Origin: Phytohabitans sp037414955
Lineage (GTDB): Bacteria; Actinomycetota; Actinomycetes; Mycobacteriales; Micromonosporaceae
Direction: 5' to 3'
Length of the DNA stretch: 64,000 nucleotides
NCBI GenBank assembly: GCA_037414955.1
Contig: JBBEWH010000012.1
Span: 1 to 64,000, forward strand
This document shows positions 16,099 to 23,293 of the stretch, piece by piece; the first letter of the stretch is position 1; each line of letters begins with the position of its first letter. The notes under the pieces were generated by a model. The model was not told the DNA's origin and did no database searches. It worked only from the letters and a program-made list of their open reading frames with translations. A program made the translations under genes and the position numbers.

Positions 16099-16829
16099 TG
16101 GGTATCCCGTTGTGGCGCCGCGCGGTGGGCGAGTTGATCGGTACCGCGCTGCTGGTCGCCGTCGTGGTCGGCTCCGGGGTGATGGCGGCCCGGCTGTCGC
16201 CGGGCGACGTCGGCCTGCAGTTGCTGGAGAACTCGACCGCCACCGCGCTCGGCCTCGCCGCGATCATTCTGATCATCGGACCGGTGTCCGGCGCGCATCT
16301 GAACCCGGTGGTCTCCCTCGCCGACTGGTGGCTGGGCCGCCGCGCCGGCACCGGCCTGTCGCCGGTGGAACTGGCCGTCTACGTGCCGGCGCAGGTGGTG
16401 GGCGCGATCGCGGGCTCGGTACTGGCCAACCTCATGTTCGACCTGGCCGCGGTGAGCTGGTCGAGCACCGGCCGCGACCAACCGCATCTGTGGCTGGGCG
16501 AGGTCGTCGCCACGGCCGGACTGATCCTGCTGGTGTTCGCGCTGGCCCGCTCGGGCCGGGCCGCGGTGGCCCCGGCGGCGGTGGGCGGCTACATCGGCGC
16601 GGCGTACTGGTTCACGTCCTCCACCAGCTTCGCCAACCCGGCCGTCACGGTCGGGCGGGCGTTCACCGACACGTTCGCCGGCATCGCGCCCGCGTCGGTG
16701 CCCGGATTCGTGGCCGCGCAGCTGGTCGGCCTGGTCGCTGGCGTCGGGCTGTTCGTGGCGTTGTACACCCACCCCGAGCGGGGTGCGGACCAGGTCGTCG
16801 TCCCACATCCCGCCTCAGAAAGAGGATGA
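16098..16829 (+). CDS. aqpS: Aquaglyceroporin of the arsenic-associated (AqpS-like) type
   Basis: 243 residues, six transmembrane helices and two half-helix loops. The first loop reads HLNPVVS (NPV instead of NPA), the second ANPAVTVGR; the Arg that normally follows the second NPA and restricts the pore is replaced by Val, so the channel should pass larger neutral solutes. In Sinorhizobium a similar channel next to arsR and arsC lets As(OH)3 made inside the cell flow out down its gradient. The same order is seen here: arsR, channel, arsC. The reading as an arsenite exit route is inference from context. Confidence 0.82.
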   Translation: MGIPLWRRAVGELIGTALLVAVVVGSGVMAARLSPGDVGLQLLENSTATALGLAAIILIIGPVSGAHLNPVVSLADWWLGRRAGTGLSPVELAVYVPAQVVGAIAGSVLANLMFDLAAVSWSSTGRDQPHLWLGEVVATAGLILLVFALARSGRAAVAPAAVGGYIGAAYWFTSSTSFANPAVTVGRAFTDTFAGIAPASVPGFVAAQLVGLVAGVGLFVALYTHPERGADQVVVPHPASERG

Positions 16830-16834
16830 TCGTC

Positions 16835-17254
16835 ATGTCGGACCAGCCCACCGTGCTGTTCGTGTGCGTGCACAACGCCGGCCGTTCCCAGATGGCCGCC
16901 GGGTGGCTGCGCCACCTGGCCGGCGACGCGGTCGAGGTGCGCTCGGCCGGCTCGGCGCCGGCCGACCAGATCAACCCGGTCGCCGTCGAGGCCATGCGCG
17001 AGGTCGGCATCGACATCACCGGCAACACACCCACCCTGCTGGAGTACGACGCCGCGTACGCCGCCGACGTGATCATCACGATGGGCTGCGGCGACGCGTG
17101 CCCGGTGTTTCCCGGCAAGCGCTACGAGGACTGGAAGCTCGACGACCCGGCCGGGCAGGGCATCGAGCCGGTACGCCAGATCCGCGACGACATCCGCGGC
17201 CGGGTCGAGAAGCTGGTGGCCGATCTCGTGCCGGGGCGAGAGGTAGCCGGGTGA
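16835..17254 (+). CDS. arsC: Arsenate reductase, low-molecular-weight phosphatase fold
   Basis: 139 residues. The P-loop VCVHNAGRSQM (C-x5-R) near residue 12 is the active site. MGCGDACPVFPGKRYEDWKL carries two more Cys as in thioredoxin- or mycothiol-linked enzymes. It reduces As(V) to As(III) in the cytosol. I chose the ATG at 16835, nine bases after AGAAAGAGG; the ATG at 16826 overlaps the channel gene stop as ATGA and is a fair alternative. It is the third gene of the arsR-channel-arsC operon. Confidence 0.9.
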   Translation: MSDQPTVLFVCVHNAGRSQMAAGWLRHLAGDAVEVRSAGSAPADQINPVAVEAMREVGIDITGNTPTLLEYDAAYAADVIITMGCGDACPVFPGKRYEDWKLDDPAGQGIEPVRQIRDDIRGRVEKLVADLVPGREVAG

Positions 17255-17274
17255 CCGCGCGGATGCCCACGACG

Positions 17275-17531
17275 TCAGCGTGCGCGAGCGGTCGCTGTCA
17301 GACCCGATCGCGGCGACCAGCATCGGCCGAGCGCGAGTAGCGGGCCGAGGACGGCGCCGAGGTTGTCCATCATCCGCTCGAACCCGTAGGCGCGCCCGTA
17401 CGCCGAGGCTGGCACCACGTCGGCGAGAAGGCCAGCAGGCTCGCAGTGCCGATACCCCGGACGCCGGGCGTCATCCACTGGCGTGGCCCGCCGCTGGGGT
17501 CCGCCGGCGTCGCGGATACCGGATCAGCCAT
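17275..17531 (-). pseudogene. Remnant of an MFS transporter
   Basis: On the minus strand an ATG at 17531 opens a frame reading RQWMTPGVRGIGTASLLA, an MFS N-terminus. It then shifts, and another frame continues ADVVPASAYGRAYGFERMMD and NLGAVLGPLLAL, an internal MFS signature loop of the same kind of transporter. The rest is gone. The two pieces touch with at least one deletion and frameshift, so the gene is dead. It lies between the arsC gene and the ArsR-ArsC fusion and may once have been an arsenical or phosphate-type exporter in this island. Confidence 0.65.
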
Positions 17532-17578
17532 CCCGCGAGTCTGCCCGATCAGCCAGTGGTCACACCCTTCGGATGATC

Positions 17579-17621
17579 AACATTGACATACGGCCATCGC
17601 CTCAGTAAACATTGACTCAAT
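17579..17621. promoter_or_regulatory. Repeats at the start of the ArsR-ArsC fusion gene
   Basis: AACATTGAC occurs at 17579-17587 and 17608-17616, 29 bp apart. The second copy runs into the 11-bp palindrome ATTGACTCAAT (17611-17621), which overlaps the ATG. Position and symmetry suggest an autoregulatory operator for the fused repressor. Confidence 0.45.
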
Positions 17622-18309
17622 GAACGCTGAGCGAGATCTGATTGAGGTGCGAGCGCGGGTGCATGCGGCGCTCGGTGACCCGGCGCGGCTGGCGATCGTC
17701 GACACGCTGCGGTTGAGTGATGCCTCGCCCGGGGAGCTTGGGCAGGCGTTGGGCATGCCGACCAACCTGGTGGCGCATCACCTGAAGGTGTTGCAGCACG
17801 TCGGTTTGATCGTGCGCTCGCGCTCCGAGGGCGACCAGCGCCGCACTTACGTACGGCTGGTGCCGGAAACCCTCGCGGTGATCGCGTTCACGGCGTTGCC
17901 GCCGGCGCCGCGGGTGGTGTTCGTGTGCACCCACAACTCCGCCCGTTCGCAGCTGGCCGCCGCCCTGTGGGCCCGGCGCAGCCCCATCCCCGCCGCGTCG
18001 GCCGGCACCGAGCCGGCCGCGCGGATCCACCCCCGGGCGGTGCGGGTCGCGCGCCGCCACGGTCTGGCGCTGGAGGCGGCCCGCACCGCGCATGTGGCGG
18101 ATGTGGTCCGCGGCGACGACCTGGTCATCGCGGTGTGCGACAACGCCCACGAGCACCTGCCCGCGCAGGCGAGCCGTCGCCTGCACTGGTCGGTCCCCGA
18201 TCCGGCCACCACCGACACCGACGAGGCGTTCGAAGCCGCCTTCACCGACATCGCCGATCGCATCGAGCGGCTGGCGCCCGCCCTGTCTTCCGGAGCTGAC
18301 CATGACTGA
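17620..18309 (+). CDS. ArsR-ArsC fusion: repressor joined to arsenate reductase
   Basis: 229 residues in two parts. Residues 1-90 are an ArsR-type HTH (ALGDPARLAIVDTLRLSD, MPTNLVAHHLKVLQHVGLIV) without the usual CxC sensor. Residues 95-225 are a low-molecular-weight phosphatase-fold reductase with the P-loop VCTHNSARSQLAAAL. Such fusions are known in actinobacteria and could couple substrate sensing to reduction. The reductase half lacks the MGCGDACP stretch of its neighbours, having VCDNAHEHL instead, so its second redox Cys differs. Its end overlaps the next arsC gene by eight bases, so both are one operon. Confidence 0.88.
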   Translation: MNAERDLIEVRARVHAALGDPARLAIVDTLRLSDASPGELGQALGMPTNLVAHHLKVLQHVGLIVRSRSEGDQRRTYVRLVPETLAVIAFTALPPAPRVVFVCTHNSARSQLAAALWARRSPIPAASAGTEPAARIHPRAVRVARRHGLALEAARTAHVADVVRGDDLVIAVCDNAHEHLPAQASRRLHWSVPDPATTDTDEAFEAAFTDIADRIERLAPALSSGADHD

Positions 18310-18967
18310 GCTGTCCACCGACCATCGTCCCGACCTGTCCGTCGACCAGCAGTTGGCGCTGCGCACCGCGGCGGTGCGGCTGGGCCGGGAGTTTGACGGT
18401 GTGTACGGCGCCGAGACCATCGAGCGCTTCCTGCACACCAGCTACGACCAGTTCGCGGTCGCCAGCACGGTGCCGAATTTCCTGCCGCTGCTGGCCGAGC
18501 GCTTCGCCCGCCAGCGGTTGACCGCCCTGGCCAGGGTGGAGGGCCGGCGTGACGACGGCCGCCCGATCGTGCTGTTCCTGTGTGTCCACAATGCCGGGCG
18601 CAGCCAGATGGCGCTGGGCTTCTTCCAGCGGTTGGCCGGCGATGCCGCGGTGGCCTGGTCCGGCGGTTCCGAGCCGGGCGTCGAGGTCAACCCCGCGGCG
18701 GTGGCGGCGATGGCCGAGCGCGGCATCGACATCACCGGTGAATACCCGAAGCCGTGGACCGACGAGGTCGTCCGCGCCGCCGACGTGGTGGTCACCATGG
18801 GCTGTGGTGACGCGTGCCCGATCTTCCCGGGCACGCGCTATGAGAACTGGGATCTGGACGACCCGGCCGACAAGACCGTCGAGCAGGTCCGGCCGATCCG
18901 TGACGAGATCGAGCGCCGCGTCCGCAAGCTGCTCGACGAGGTGGTGGCCACCGCCCGCACCGCGTAG
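18302..18967 (+). CDS. arsC: Arsenate reductase with N-terminal three-helix extension (mycothiol-type)
   Basis: 221 residues. Residues 1-75 form a helical domain (QQLALRTAAVRLGREFDGV, TIERFLHTSYDQF, LLAERFARQRLTAL), followed by the reductase domain with P-loop LCVHNAGRSQMALGF and MGCGDACPIFPGTRYENWDL. This extended form is typical of actinobacterial enzymes that use mycothiol and mycoredoxin. It starts inside the 3' end of the ArsR-ArsC fusion gene, so translation is coupled. It is the third arsenate reductase domain within 2.2 kb. Confidence 0.9.
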   Translation: MTELSTDHRPDLSVDQQLALRTAAVRLGREFDGVYGAETIERFLHTSYDQFAVASTVPNFLPLLAERFARQRLTALARVEGRRDDGRPIVLFLCVHNAGRSQMALGFFQRLAGDAAVAWSGGSEPGVEVNPAAVAAMAERGIDITGEYPKPWTDEVVRAADVVVTMGCGDACPIFPGTRYENWDLDDPADKTVEQVRPIRDEIERRVRKLLDEVVATARTA

Positions 18968-18982
18968 TGCCGTGGGCCGGTG

Positions 18983-19306
18983 TCAGCCGCCGCATCCTGC
19001 GCAGTCGCAGCTCGTGCCGGCCGCGGCGGCGCGTCGAGTGCCGCGGTGGTGGTGTAGCCACCACATGCCCAGGGCGGCCGCGGCGAGGCCGGCGGCGACG
19101 GCGAGCAGGGTCTTCTCCAGGATCGCCGCGCCGGCGCCGGTGACGATGCCGGCGGCGATGAGCAGCGGGATGGCGCAGCACGCGGCGCAGGCGAGGGCGG
19201 CGAGCGCGCCGGTGACCGTACTGCGGGTCGGTGGTGTGTCGTCGATGCTCGGGGCGCGGTGCTGGTGTCCGTCGTGGTGGGTGGGCTGGTGGACGGGCAG
19301 GGTCAT
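18983..19306 (-). CDS. Small Cys-containing membrane protein, mercury-transport-like
   Basis: 107 residues. A His-rich N-terminus (HQPTHHDGHQH) precedes two membrane helices, the first with a vicinal Cys pair (LACAACCAIPLLIAAG), as in MerT/MerC-type metal uptake proteins. The tail GTSCDCAGCGG holds three more Cys. It is the last gene of a MerR-controlled operon, overlapping the merR stop as ATGA. A role in moving a thiophilic metal ion across the membrane is likely; the ion cannot be told from sequence. It could also be a metal-buffering membrane protein. Confidence 0.6.
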   Translation of the reverse strand: MTLPVHQPTHHDGHQHRAPSIDDTPPTRSTVTGALAALACAACCAIPLLIAAGIVTGAGAAILEKTLLAVAAGLAAAALGMWWLHHHRGTRRAAAAGTSCDCAGCGG

Positions 19307-19752
19307 GCGAGGTCTCCGTCGGGCCGGTCAGTGGTGCCGATGGTGAGGAAGGGGAGGGGGCAGTCGGCGCAGGTGCAATTGGTGAGGCTGTCGCAGCGGG
19401 CGTCGACGACCTCGGTGAGCGCGGTGCGGATCGCGGTGAGGTCGGCGATCTTCGCGTCGACCTCGGTGATCTTGTCGATCGCGCGTTGGCGGAGGTCTGG
19501 CGTGGGGTGGCGCCGGCGGCCGGCGTCGAGGAGTTCGGCGACCTCGTCGAGGGCGAACCCGAGCCGTTGCGCCGCCTTGATCACCTGGAGGAGGGCGATG
19601 GTGTCGGGCGGGTACAGCCGATGGCCGCCGATCGTGCGGATCGGTTCGGCGAGCAGGCCGCGGCGTTCGTAGTAGCGCAGGGTTTGGATGTTGACGCCGG
19701 CCTGTTCGGCGACCTCACCGGTGCGTAGTCCGGTCTGTTCCGAGGGTGCCAT
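19303..19752 (-). CDS. MerR family heavy-metal regulator
   Basis: 149 residues. The N-terminal HTH (RTGEVAEQAGVNIQTLRYYERRGLL) and the long coiled-coil dimer helix are typical. The Cys-rich C-terminus (VDARCDSLTNCTCADCPLPF) fits a metal-binding loop like that of MerR/ZntR. Its ATG at 19752 overlaps the upstream gene stop (TGATG), and its own stop overlaps the downstream membrane protein start (ATGA), so three genes are tightly coupled. The MerR-type promoter upstream of the operon (20112-20143) should be its target. Confidence 0.85.
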   Translation of the reverse strand: MAPSEQTGLRTGEVAEQAGVNIQTLRYYERRGLLAEPIRTIGGHRLYPPDTIALLQVIKAAQRLGFALDEVAELLDAGRRRHPTPDLRQRAIDKITEVDAKIADLTAIRTALTEVVDARCDSLTNCTCADCPLPFLTIGTTDRPDGDLA

Positions 19753-20105
19753 CAGGCCGTCCCTCCGGGTCGAGCCGCCCGTGCGGCGAGGGCGTGGAGC
19801 ACGTCGACGTAAGCGGCCGGGACTTCGATGTCCAGGGTCATCGCCTCGCCGTTCACCGCGGGTTCCGGGGTGATGGTGAAGGTGAGGAACGAGCAGCACT
19901 CGGCCTCCCGCGCGGTCAGATCCCGCGCCCGAGCCGCCAACCCGGCCGGGCCGGCCAACCTCATCCGGGTGTGCGTCGGGGCGAGGGTGTCGACGCTGCG
20001 GACGGCAGTGGCGAACAGGTCATCGAACTCGGCTAGCCGTAGCGGCCGTTCGGCGGTGGGCAGGGTGCACGCTTCGACCACCCAGGCCTGGTCATCGTTG
20101 GTCAT
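19752..20105 (-). CDS. Small protein with a vicinal Cys pair, first gene of the MerR operon
   Basis: 117 residues, soluble. The central motif AECCSFLTFTI carries two adjacent Cys; the rest is Ala/Arg-rich helices. I have no domain name for it, although proteins with a similar TAREAxCCSF motif occur next to MerR genes in actinobacteria. It is led by a MerR-type promoter with the ATG six bases after the -10 box. A metal chaperone or buffering role is possible, inferred from the Cys pair and the operon. Confidence 0.6.
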   Translation of the reverse strand: MTNDDQAWVVEACTLPTAERPLRLAEFDDLFATAVRSVDTLAPTHTRMRLAGPAGLAARARDLTAREAECCSFLTFTITPEPAVNGEAMTLDIEVPAAYVDVLHALAARAARPGGTA

Positions 20106-20111
20106 GCCTCG

Positions 20112-20143
20112 ACGGTAAGCCTGTACCTAGGTACCGGATGCAA
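20112..20143 (-). promoter_or_regulatory. MerR-type promoter/operator
   Basis: On the minus strand TTGCAT (20143-20138) and TACCGT (20117-20112) are separated by 20 bp, longer than normal. The spacer contains GTACCTAGGTAC (20123-20134), a perfect 12-bp palindrome. An overlong spacer with a dyad is the hallmark of promoters that MerR proteins untwist. The first ATG follows the -10 by six bases. Confidence 0.75.
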
Positions 20144-20177
20144 CCCCGATGAGTCCAGCACGGTGGGCGATCGTGGA

Positions 20178-20561
20178 TCATCCGCTCGGCACGCTCGGCG
20201 CCGCAGTGGCCGTGACCGGTGCCATCGTCAGGAGCGCGGACAGGGTGGCGATCCGGCCGGGGACCGGCCAGTAGTAGACCCAGGTGCCGCGCCGTTCGCA
20301 TTCGATCAGGCCGGCCTCGCGCAGCACCTTCAGGTGATGGGAAATGGTCGGCCCCGACAGCTCGAACGCCGGAGTGAGCTCGCAGACGCAGACCTCGCCA
20401 ACGGGGTGCGAGGCGATCATCGACAGCAGCTGAAGCCGCACCGGGTCGCCGAGCGCCTTGAACGCCGGGGCCATCGCCCGCGCGTCGGTTGGGCCGATCG
20501 GGGCCTGTGCCAGCGGTGCGCAGCAGGAGACCGGGGCCGGCGACTCGGCTTGATTCGACAT
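20178..20561 (-). CDS. arsR: ArsR family repressor with CVC metal site
   Basis: 127 residues. An N-terminal vicinal pair (PAPVSCCAPL), then the winged HTH with the arsenic-type sensor GEVCVCELTPAF and the recognition helix SGPTISHHLKVLREAGLIE. The extra Cys pair at residues 13-14 is unusual and could be a third or fourth ligand. The gene is divergent from the CCG-peptide gene, 90 bases apart, and likely controls that side of the island. Confidence 0.88.
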   Translation of the reverse strand: MSNQAESPAPVSCCAPLAQAPIGPTDARAMAPAFKALGDPVRLQLLSMIASHPVGEVCVCELTPAFELSGPTISHHLKVLREAGLIECERRGTWVYYWPVPGRIATLSALLTMAPVTATAAPSVPSG

Positions 20562-20651
20562 TCCTCTAGGTTGACAGATCTCGAAACAGCGTGCAACTCT
20601 CTGATTTGAGAAACGTCAAGACAGCGAAGCGCTGAGCCAAGGAGAGCGACC

Positions 20652-20891
20652 ATGAGCGACACGAATGCGACCCCGGGTGGCTTCGCCCGCGACCCGGCCG
20701 CCGCGCTGACCGTCACCGGCTCGGGTGGCTGTTGTGGCACCCCGGCCACCAGCGTCGCCCTGCCGGACCCTGGCGATACGGCGGCGAGTCCGTGCTGCGG
20801 CACCCCCGCGGACGCGCGAGCGGCCGGCTCCTGCTGCGGCGCGACCGCGAAGGCCGAGGCGGTCGCCTCGGGTGCGGGATGCTGCGGATGA
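20652..20891 (+). CDS. Tiny Cys-rich protein with four CCG motifs
   Basis: 79 residues, mostly Ala/Gly/Thr, with four Cys pairs at 27-28, 48-49, 61-62 and 77-78, each followed by Gly (GGCCGTP, SPCCGTP, GSCCGAT, AGCCG at the very end). There is no signal peptide or helix-forming core, so it looks like a flexible thiol carrier. AGGAGAG precedes the ATG by a normal distance. It sits between two arsR genes, and the ArsO-like enzyme downstream ends in the same GGCCG motif. A soft-metal or arsenite-binding, metallothionein-like function is my inference; I know no named family. Confidence 0.65.
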   Translation: MSDTNATPGGFARDPAAALTVTGSGGCCGTPATSVALPDPGDTAASPCCGTPADARAAGSCCGATAKAEAVASGAGCCG

Positions 20892-20940
20892 CCCAACGCG
20901 ACCGGCCCGTCTGGATCGCTGTGACGACCGGCGCTACACT

Positions 20941-20969
20941 TTCATCGTTGATCGGCGATAGACGATGAA
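20941..20969. promoter_or_regulatory. Inverted repeat before the atypical arsR gene
   Basis: TTCATCGT (20941-20948) and ACGATGAA (20962-20969) are perfect inverted arms with a 13-bp spacer, ending eight bases before the ATG at 20978. This is a good candidate for the repressor's own operator. Confidence 0.6.
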
Positions 20970-20977
20970 GGGTGTGA

Positions 20978-21310
20978 ATGGTGGCCGAACTGTTGGATCG
21001 CGGCACCGCGCTGCGGTACGCGTCCTGGTTCCGCGCGCTGGCGGATCCGACCCGGGTGCAGCTCGTGGAATACCTGGCCCGTCAGGGCCGGCCGATGCCG
21101 GTCGGGGAGATCGTCGCCGCGGTGGGGTTGGCCCAGTCCACCGTCTCCCAGCATCTGAAGATCCTCGCGGAGGTGCGGTTCGTGCTCGTCGACCAGGTCG
21201 GCACCGCCCGTCACTACCGCATCAACGACAACTGCGTTCAATGCTTCCCCTCGGCCGCCGACGTGGTCATGGGCAACCCCGCACCGGCACCGGCGGAGGC
21301 CTGCGCATGA
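20978..21310 (+). CDS. Atypical ArsR family regulator with C-terminal CxxC
   Basis: 110 residues. The HTH is clear (WFRALADPTRVQLVEYLARQ, then STVSQHLKILAEVRFVLVDQ) but helix 3 has no CxC. Instead the C-terminus reads NDNCVQCFPSAADVVMG, a CxxC pair beside the dimer interface. ArsR proteins with displaced Cys pairs can sense trivalent organoarsenicals rather than arsenite. Its TGA overlaps the acetyltransferase ATG (ATGA), and ArsO-like and MFS genes follow, so it probably governs an organoarsenical arm of the island. Confidence 0.8.
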   Translation: MVAELLDRGTALRYASWFRALADPTRVQLVEYLARQGRPMPVGEIVAAVGLAQSTVSQHLKILAEVRFVLVDQVGTARHYRINDNCVQCFPSAADVVMGNPAPAPAEACA

Positions 21311-21804
21311 AGATCCGACCCATGCACGAGGGCGATGCGGACGCGGTGCTGGCGATCTACCAGGCCGGTCTGGACACCGGGCACGCGAGCTTCGAGACCG
21401 TGGCGCCGTCGTGGGCGGCGTTCGACGCGAGCAGGCTGCCCGATCACCGGTACGTCGCCGTCGACGACGACGGTGTGGTGGTCGGCTGGGTCGCCGTATG
21501 CGCGGTGTCCAGCCGCCGCGTGTACGCCGGCGTGGTCGAGCACTCCCTCTACGTCGACCCCGCTGCTCGCGGCCGCGGCGTCGGGCGGGCGCTGCTGGCG
21601 GCGCTGATCACCGCCACCGAGACCGCCGGCATCTGGACCATCCAGTCCGGCGTCTTCCCGGAGAACACCGCCAGCCTCGCCCTGCACGAGCGGGCCGGAT
21701 TCCGGGTCGTCGGCGTCCGCGAGCGGGTCGGGCGGCACGCCGCCCACGACGGCCGGTGGCGCGACGTGGTGTTCATCGAACGCCGCAGCCCGCTCATCAC
21801 CTGA
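21307..21804 (+). CDS. arsN: GNAT acetyltransferase of the phosphinothricin/arsinothricin type
   Basis: 165 residues with the GNAT fold. The acetyl-CoA loop is VDPAARGRGVGRALLAALI, and the family signature QSGVFPENTASLALHERAGFRVVGVRER is complete. These enzymes acetylate the amino group of phosphinothricin; the ArsN1 branch does so for arsinothricin, its arsenic analogue, and sits in ars operons. Here the gene is coupled to an atypical arsR and followed by an ArsO-like flavoprotein, which favours the arsenic role. Sequence alone cannot separate the two substrates. Confidence 0.75.
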   Translation: MKIRPMHEGDADAVLAIYQAGLDTGHASFETVAPSWAAFDASRLPDHRYVAVDDDGVVVGWVAVCAVSSRRVYAGVVEHSLYVDPAARGRGVGRALLAALITATETAGIWTIQSGVFPENTASLALHERAGFRVVGVRERVGRHAAHDGRWRDVVFIERRSPLIT

Positions 21805-21875
21805 TCACCACCGGCCCCGATGTCCGGGGCGCACCGAATCAGCTAATTCGATAGCAATCGAGACAGGAGCTTGTT

Positions 21876-23288
21876 GTGAAAACTCGTCCGGACGACCTGC
21901 CGGTCGTCGTGATCGGCGCCGGTCCGGTCGGCCTGGCCGCCGCCGCGCACCTGCGTGAGCGTGGCCTGCCGTTCGCCGTCCTGGAGGCGGGCGACGGGCC
22001 GGCGGCCGCGGTGCGGCAGTGGGGGCATGTGCGGGTGTTCAGCCCGTGGCGGTTCAACATCGACGCGGCCGCCCGCCGCCTGCTGGAAGCCGCCGGTTGG
22101 TCCGCGCCGGATCTGGACCGGCTGCCGACCGGGCACGACCTGGTCGACGGGTACCTGGCGCCGCTGGCGAAGCTGCCGGCCATCGCGGAGCGGGTGCGCT
22201 ACCACGCCCGGGTGGTCGGCATCAGCCGGCTCGGCGTCGACCGGGTCCGGTCCCGGGACCGGGAACGGGCGCCGTTCGTGGTGCGGCTCGCCGACGGTGA
22301 GGATGTGCTGGCGCGGGCGGTCATCGACGCCTCCGGCACCTGGCACACGCCGAACGTGTTGGGCGCCAACGGCTTGCCGGCCCTGGGCGAGGTCGACGCG
22401 GCGGGACTGATCGACCACGCGTTACCGGACGTGCTCGGCGCGGACCGCGACCGGTACGCCGGCGTCCACACGTTGGTTGTCGGCGCCGGCCACTCCGCCG
22501 CCAACACCCTGCTGTCCCTCGCCGAGCTGGCCGCCCAGGCGCCGGGCACCAGCGTGACGTGGGCGATCCGCGCCGGCTCCGCGCACCGCACCTACGGCGG
22601 CGGCGAGGCCGACGCGCTGCCCGCGCGGGGCGCGCTCGGCACGCGGTTGCGCGCGCACGTCGAGGCCGGCCGCATCACCCTGCTGACCGGGTACGCCGTG
22701 CGGGCGGTTCGGCCGTACGCTGGCCGGGTCCAGGTGACCGGTAGCGACGGCCAGACCATGATGGTCGACCGGATCGTGTCCGCCACCGGCTTCCGCCCCG
22801 ACCACACGATCGCCGGCGAGCTGCGCCTGGACCTCGACCCGGTCCTGGGCGCCACCCGCGCGCTGGCCCCGCTGATCGACCCGAACGAGCACTCCTGCGG
22901 CACGGTCGCCCCGCACGGCGTGGAGGAGTTGGCCCACCCGGAGCCGGGCTACTACGCGGTCGGGATGAAGAGCTACGGCCGGGCGCCGACGTTCCTGATG
23001 GCCACCGGGTACGAGCAGGTCCGTTCGGTCGCCGCCGCCCTGGCGGGGGACTGGGCGGCCGCCCGGCAGGTGCACCTGGAGCTGCCCGAGACCGGGGTCT
23101 GCTCCAGCGACCTTGCCTTCGCCGCCGACGGCGCCGCGGCGGAGACCGGCGGCTGCTGCGGGCCCGCGCCGGCCGCGCAGGGCCTGGCCACCGGCATCAG
23201 CGGCGGCCTGCTGACCGCCCCACTGCCGCTGCTCACCCTCACACCCGCGGGCCAGGGCGACGCGTCGGCCGGCGGTTGCTGCGGCTGA
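21876..23288 (+). CDS. arsO: ArsO-like NAD(P)H/FAD flavoprotein with CCG tail
   Basis: 470 residues. FAD motif VVVIGAGPVGLAAAAHL at the N-terminus and NADPH motif TLVVGAGHSAANTLLSLAE in the middle give a two-dinucleotide-domain flavoprotein similar to the ArsO enzymes of actinobacterial ars operons. The chemistry is not firmly known; oxidation of a trivalent arsenical is the usual proposal. The last 46 residues are a linker with GGCCG at 425-429 and again at the very end, the same motif that is repeated in the 79-residue protein upstream. A GTG start follows CAGGAGC. Confidence 0.75.
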   Translation: MKTRPDDLPVVVIGAGPVGLAAAAHLRERGLPFAVLEAGDGPAAAVRQWGHVRVFSPWRFNIDAAARRLLEAAGWSAPDLDRLPTGHDLVDGYLAPLAKLPAIAERVRYHARVVGISRLGVDRVRSRDRERAPFVVRLADGEDVLARAVIDASGTWHTPNVLGANGLPALGEVDAAGLIDHALPDVLGADRDRYAGVHTLVVGAGHSAANTLLSLAELAAQAPGTSVTWAIRAGSAHRTYGGGEADALPARGALGTRLRAHVEAGRITLLTGYAVRAVRPYAGRVQVTGSDGQTMMVDRIVSATGFRPDHTIAGELRLDLDPVLGATRALAPLIDPNEHSCGTVAPHGVEELAHPEPGYYAVGMKSYGRAPTFLMATGYEQVRSVAAALAGDWAAARQVHLELPETGVCSSDLAFAADGAAAETGGCCGPAPAAQGLATGISGGLLTAPLPLLTLTPAGQGDASAGGCCG

Positions 23289-23293
23289 GGCCG

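Noticed and set aside
13247..16351. A 1034-codon minus-strand frame spanning metE, the riboswitch and arsR
   Set aside because: It runs through metE in a wrong frame and through a non-coding riboswitch; its composition is Arg/Pro-rich.
20571..20599. TTGACA at 20571 as the promoter of the CCG-peptide gene
   Set aside because: At 17-18 bp spacing only CAACTC is available as -10, which is a poor match, so the promoter call is not supported.
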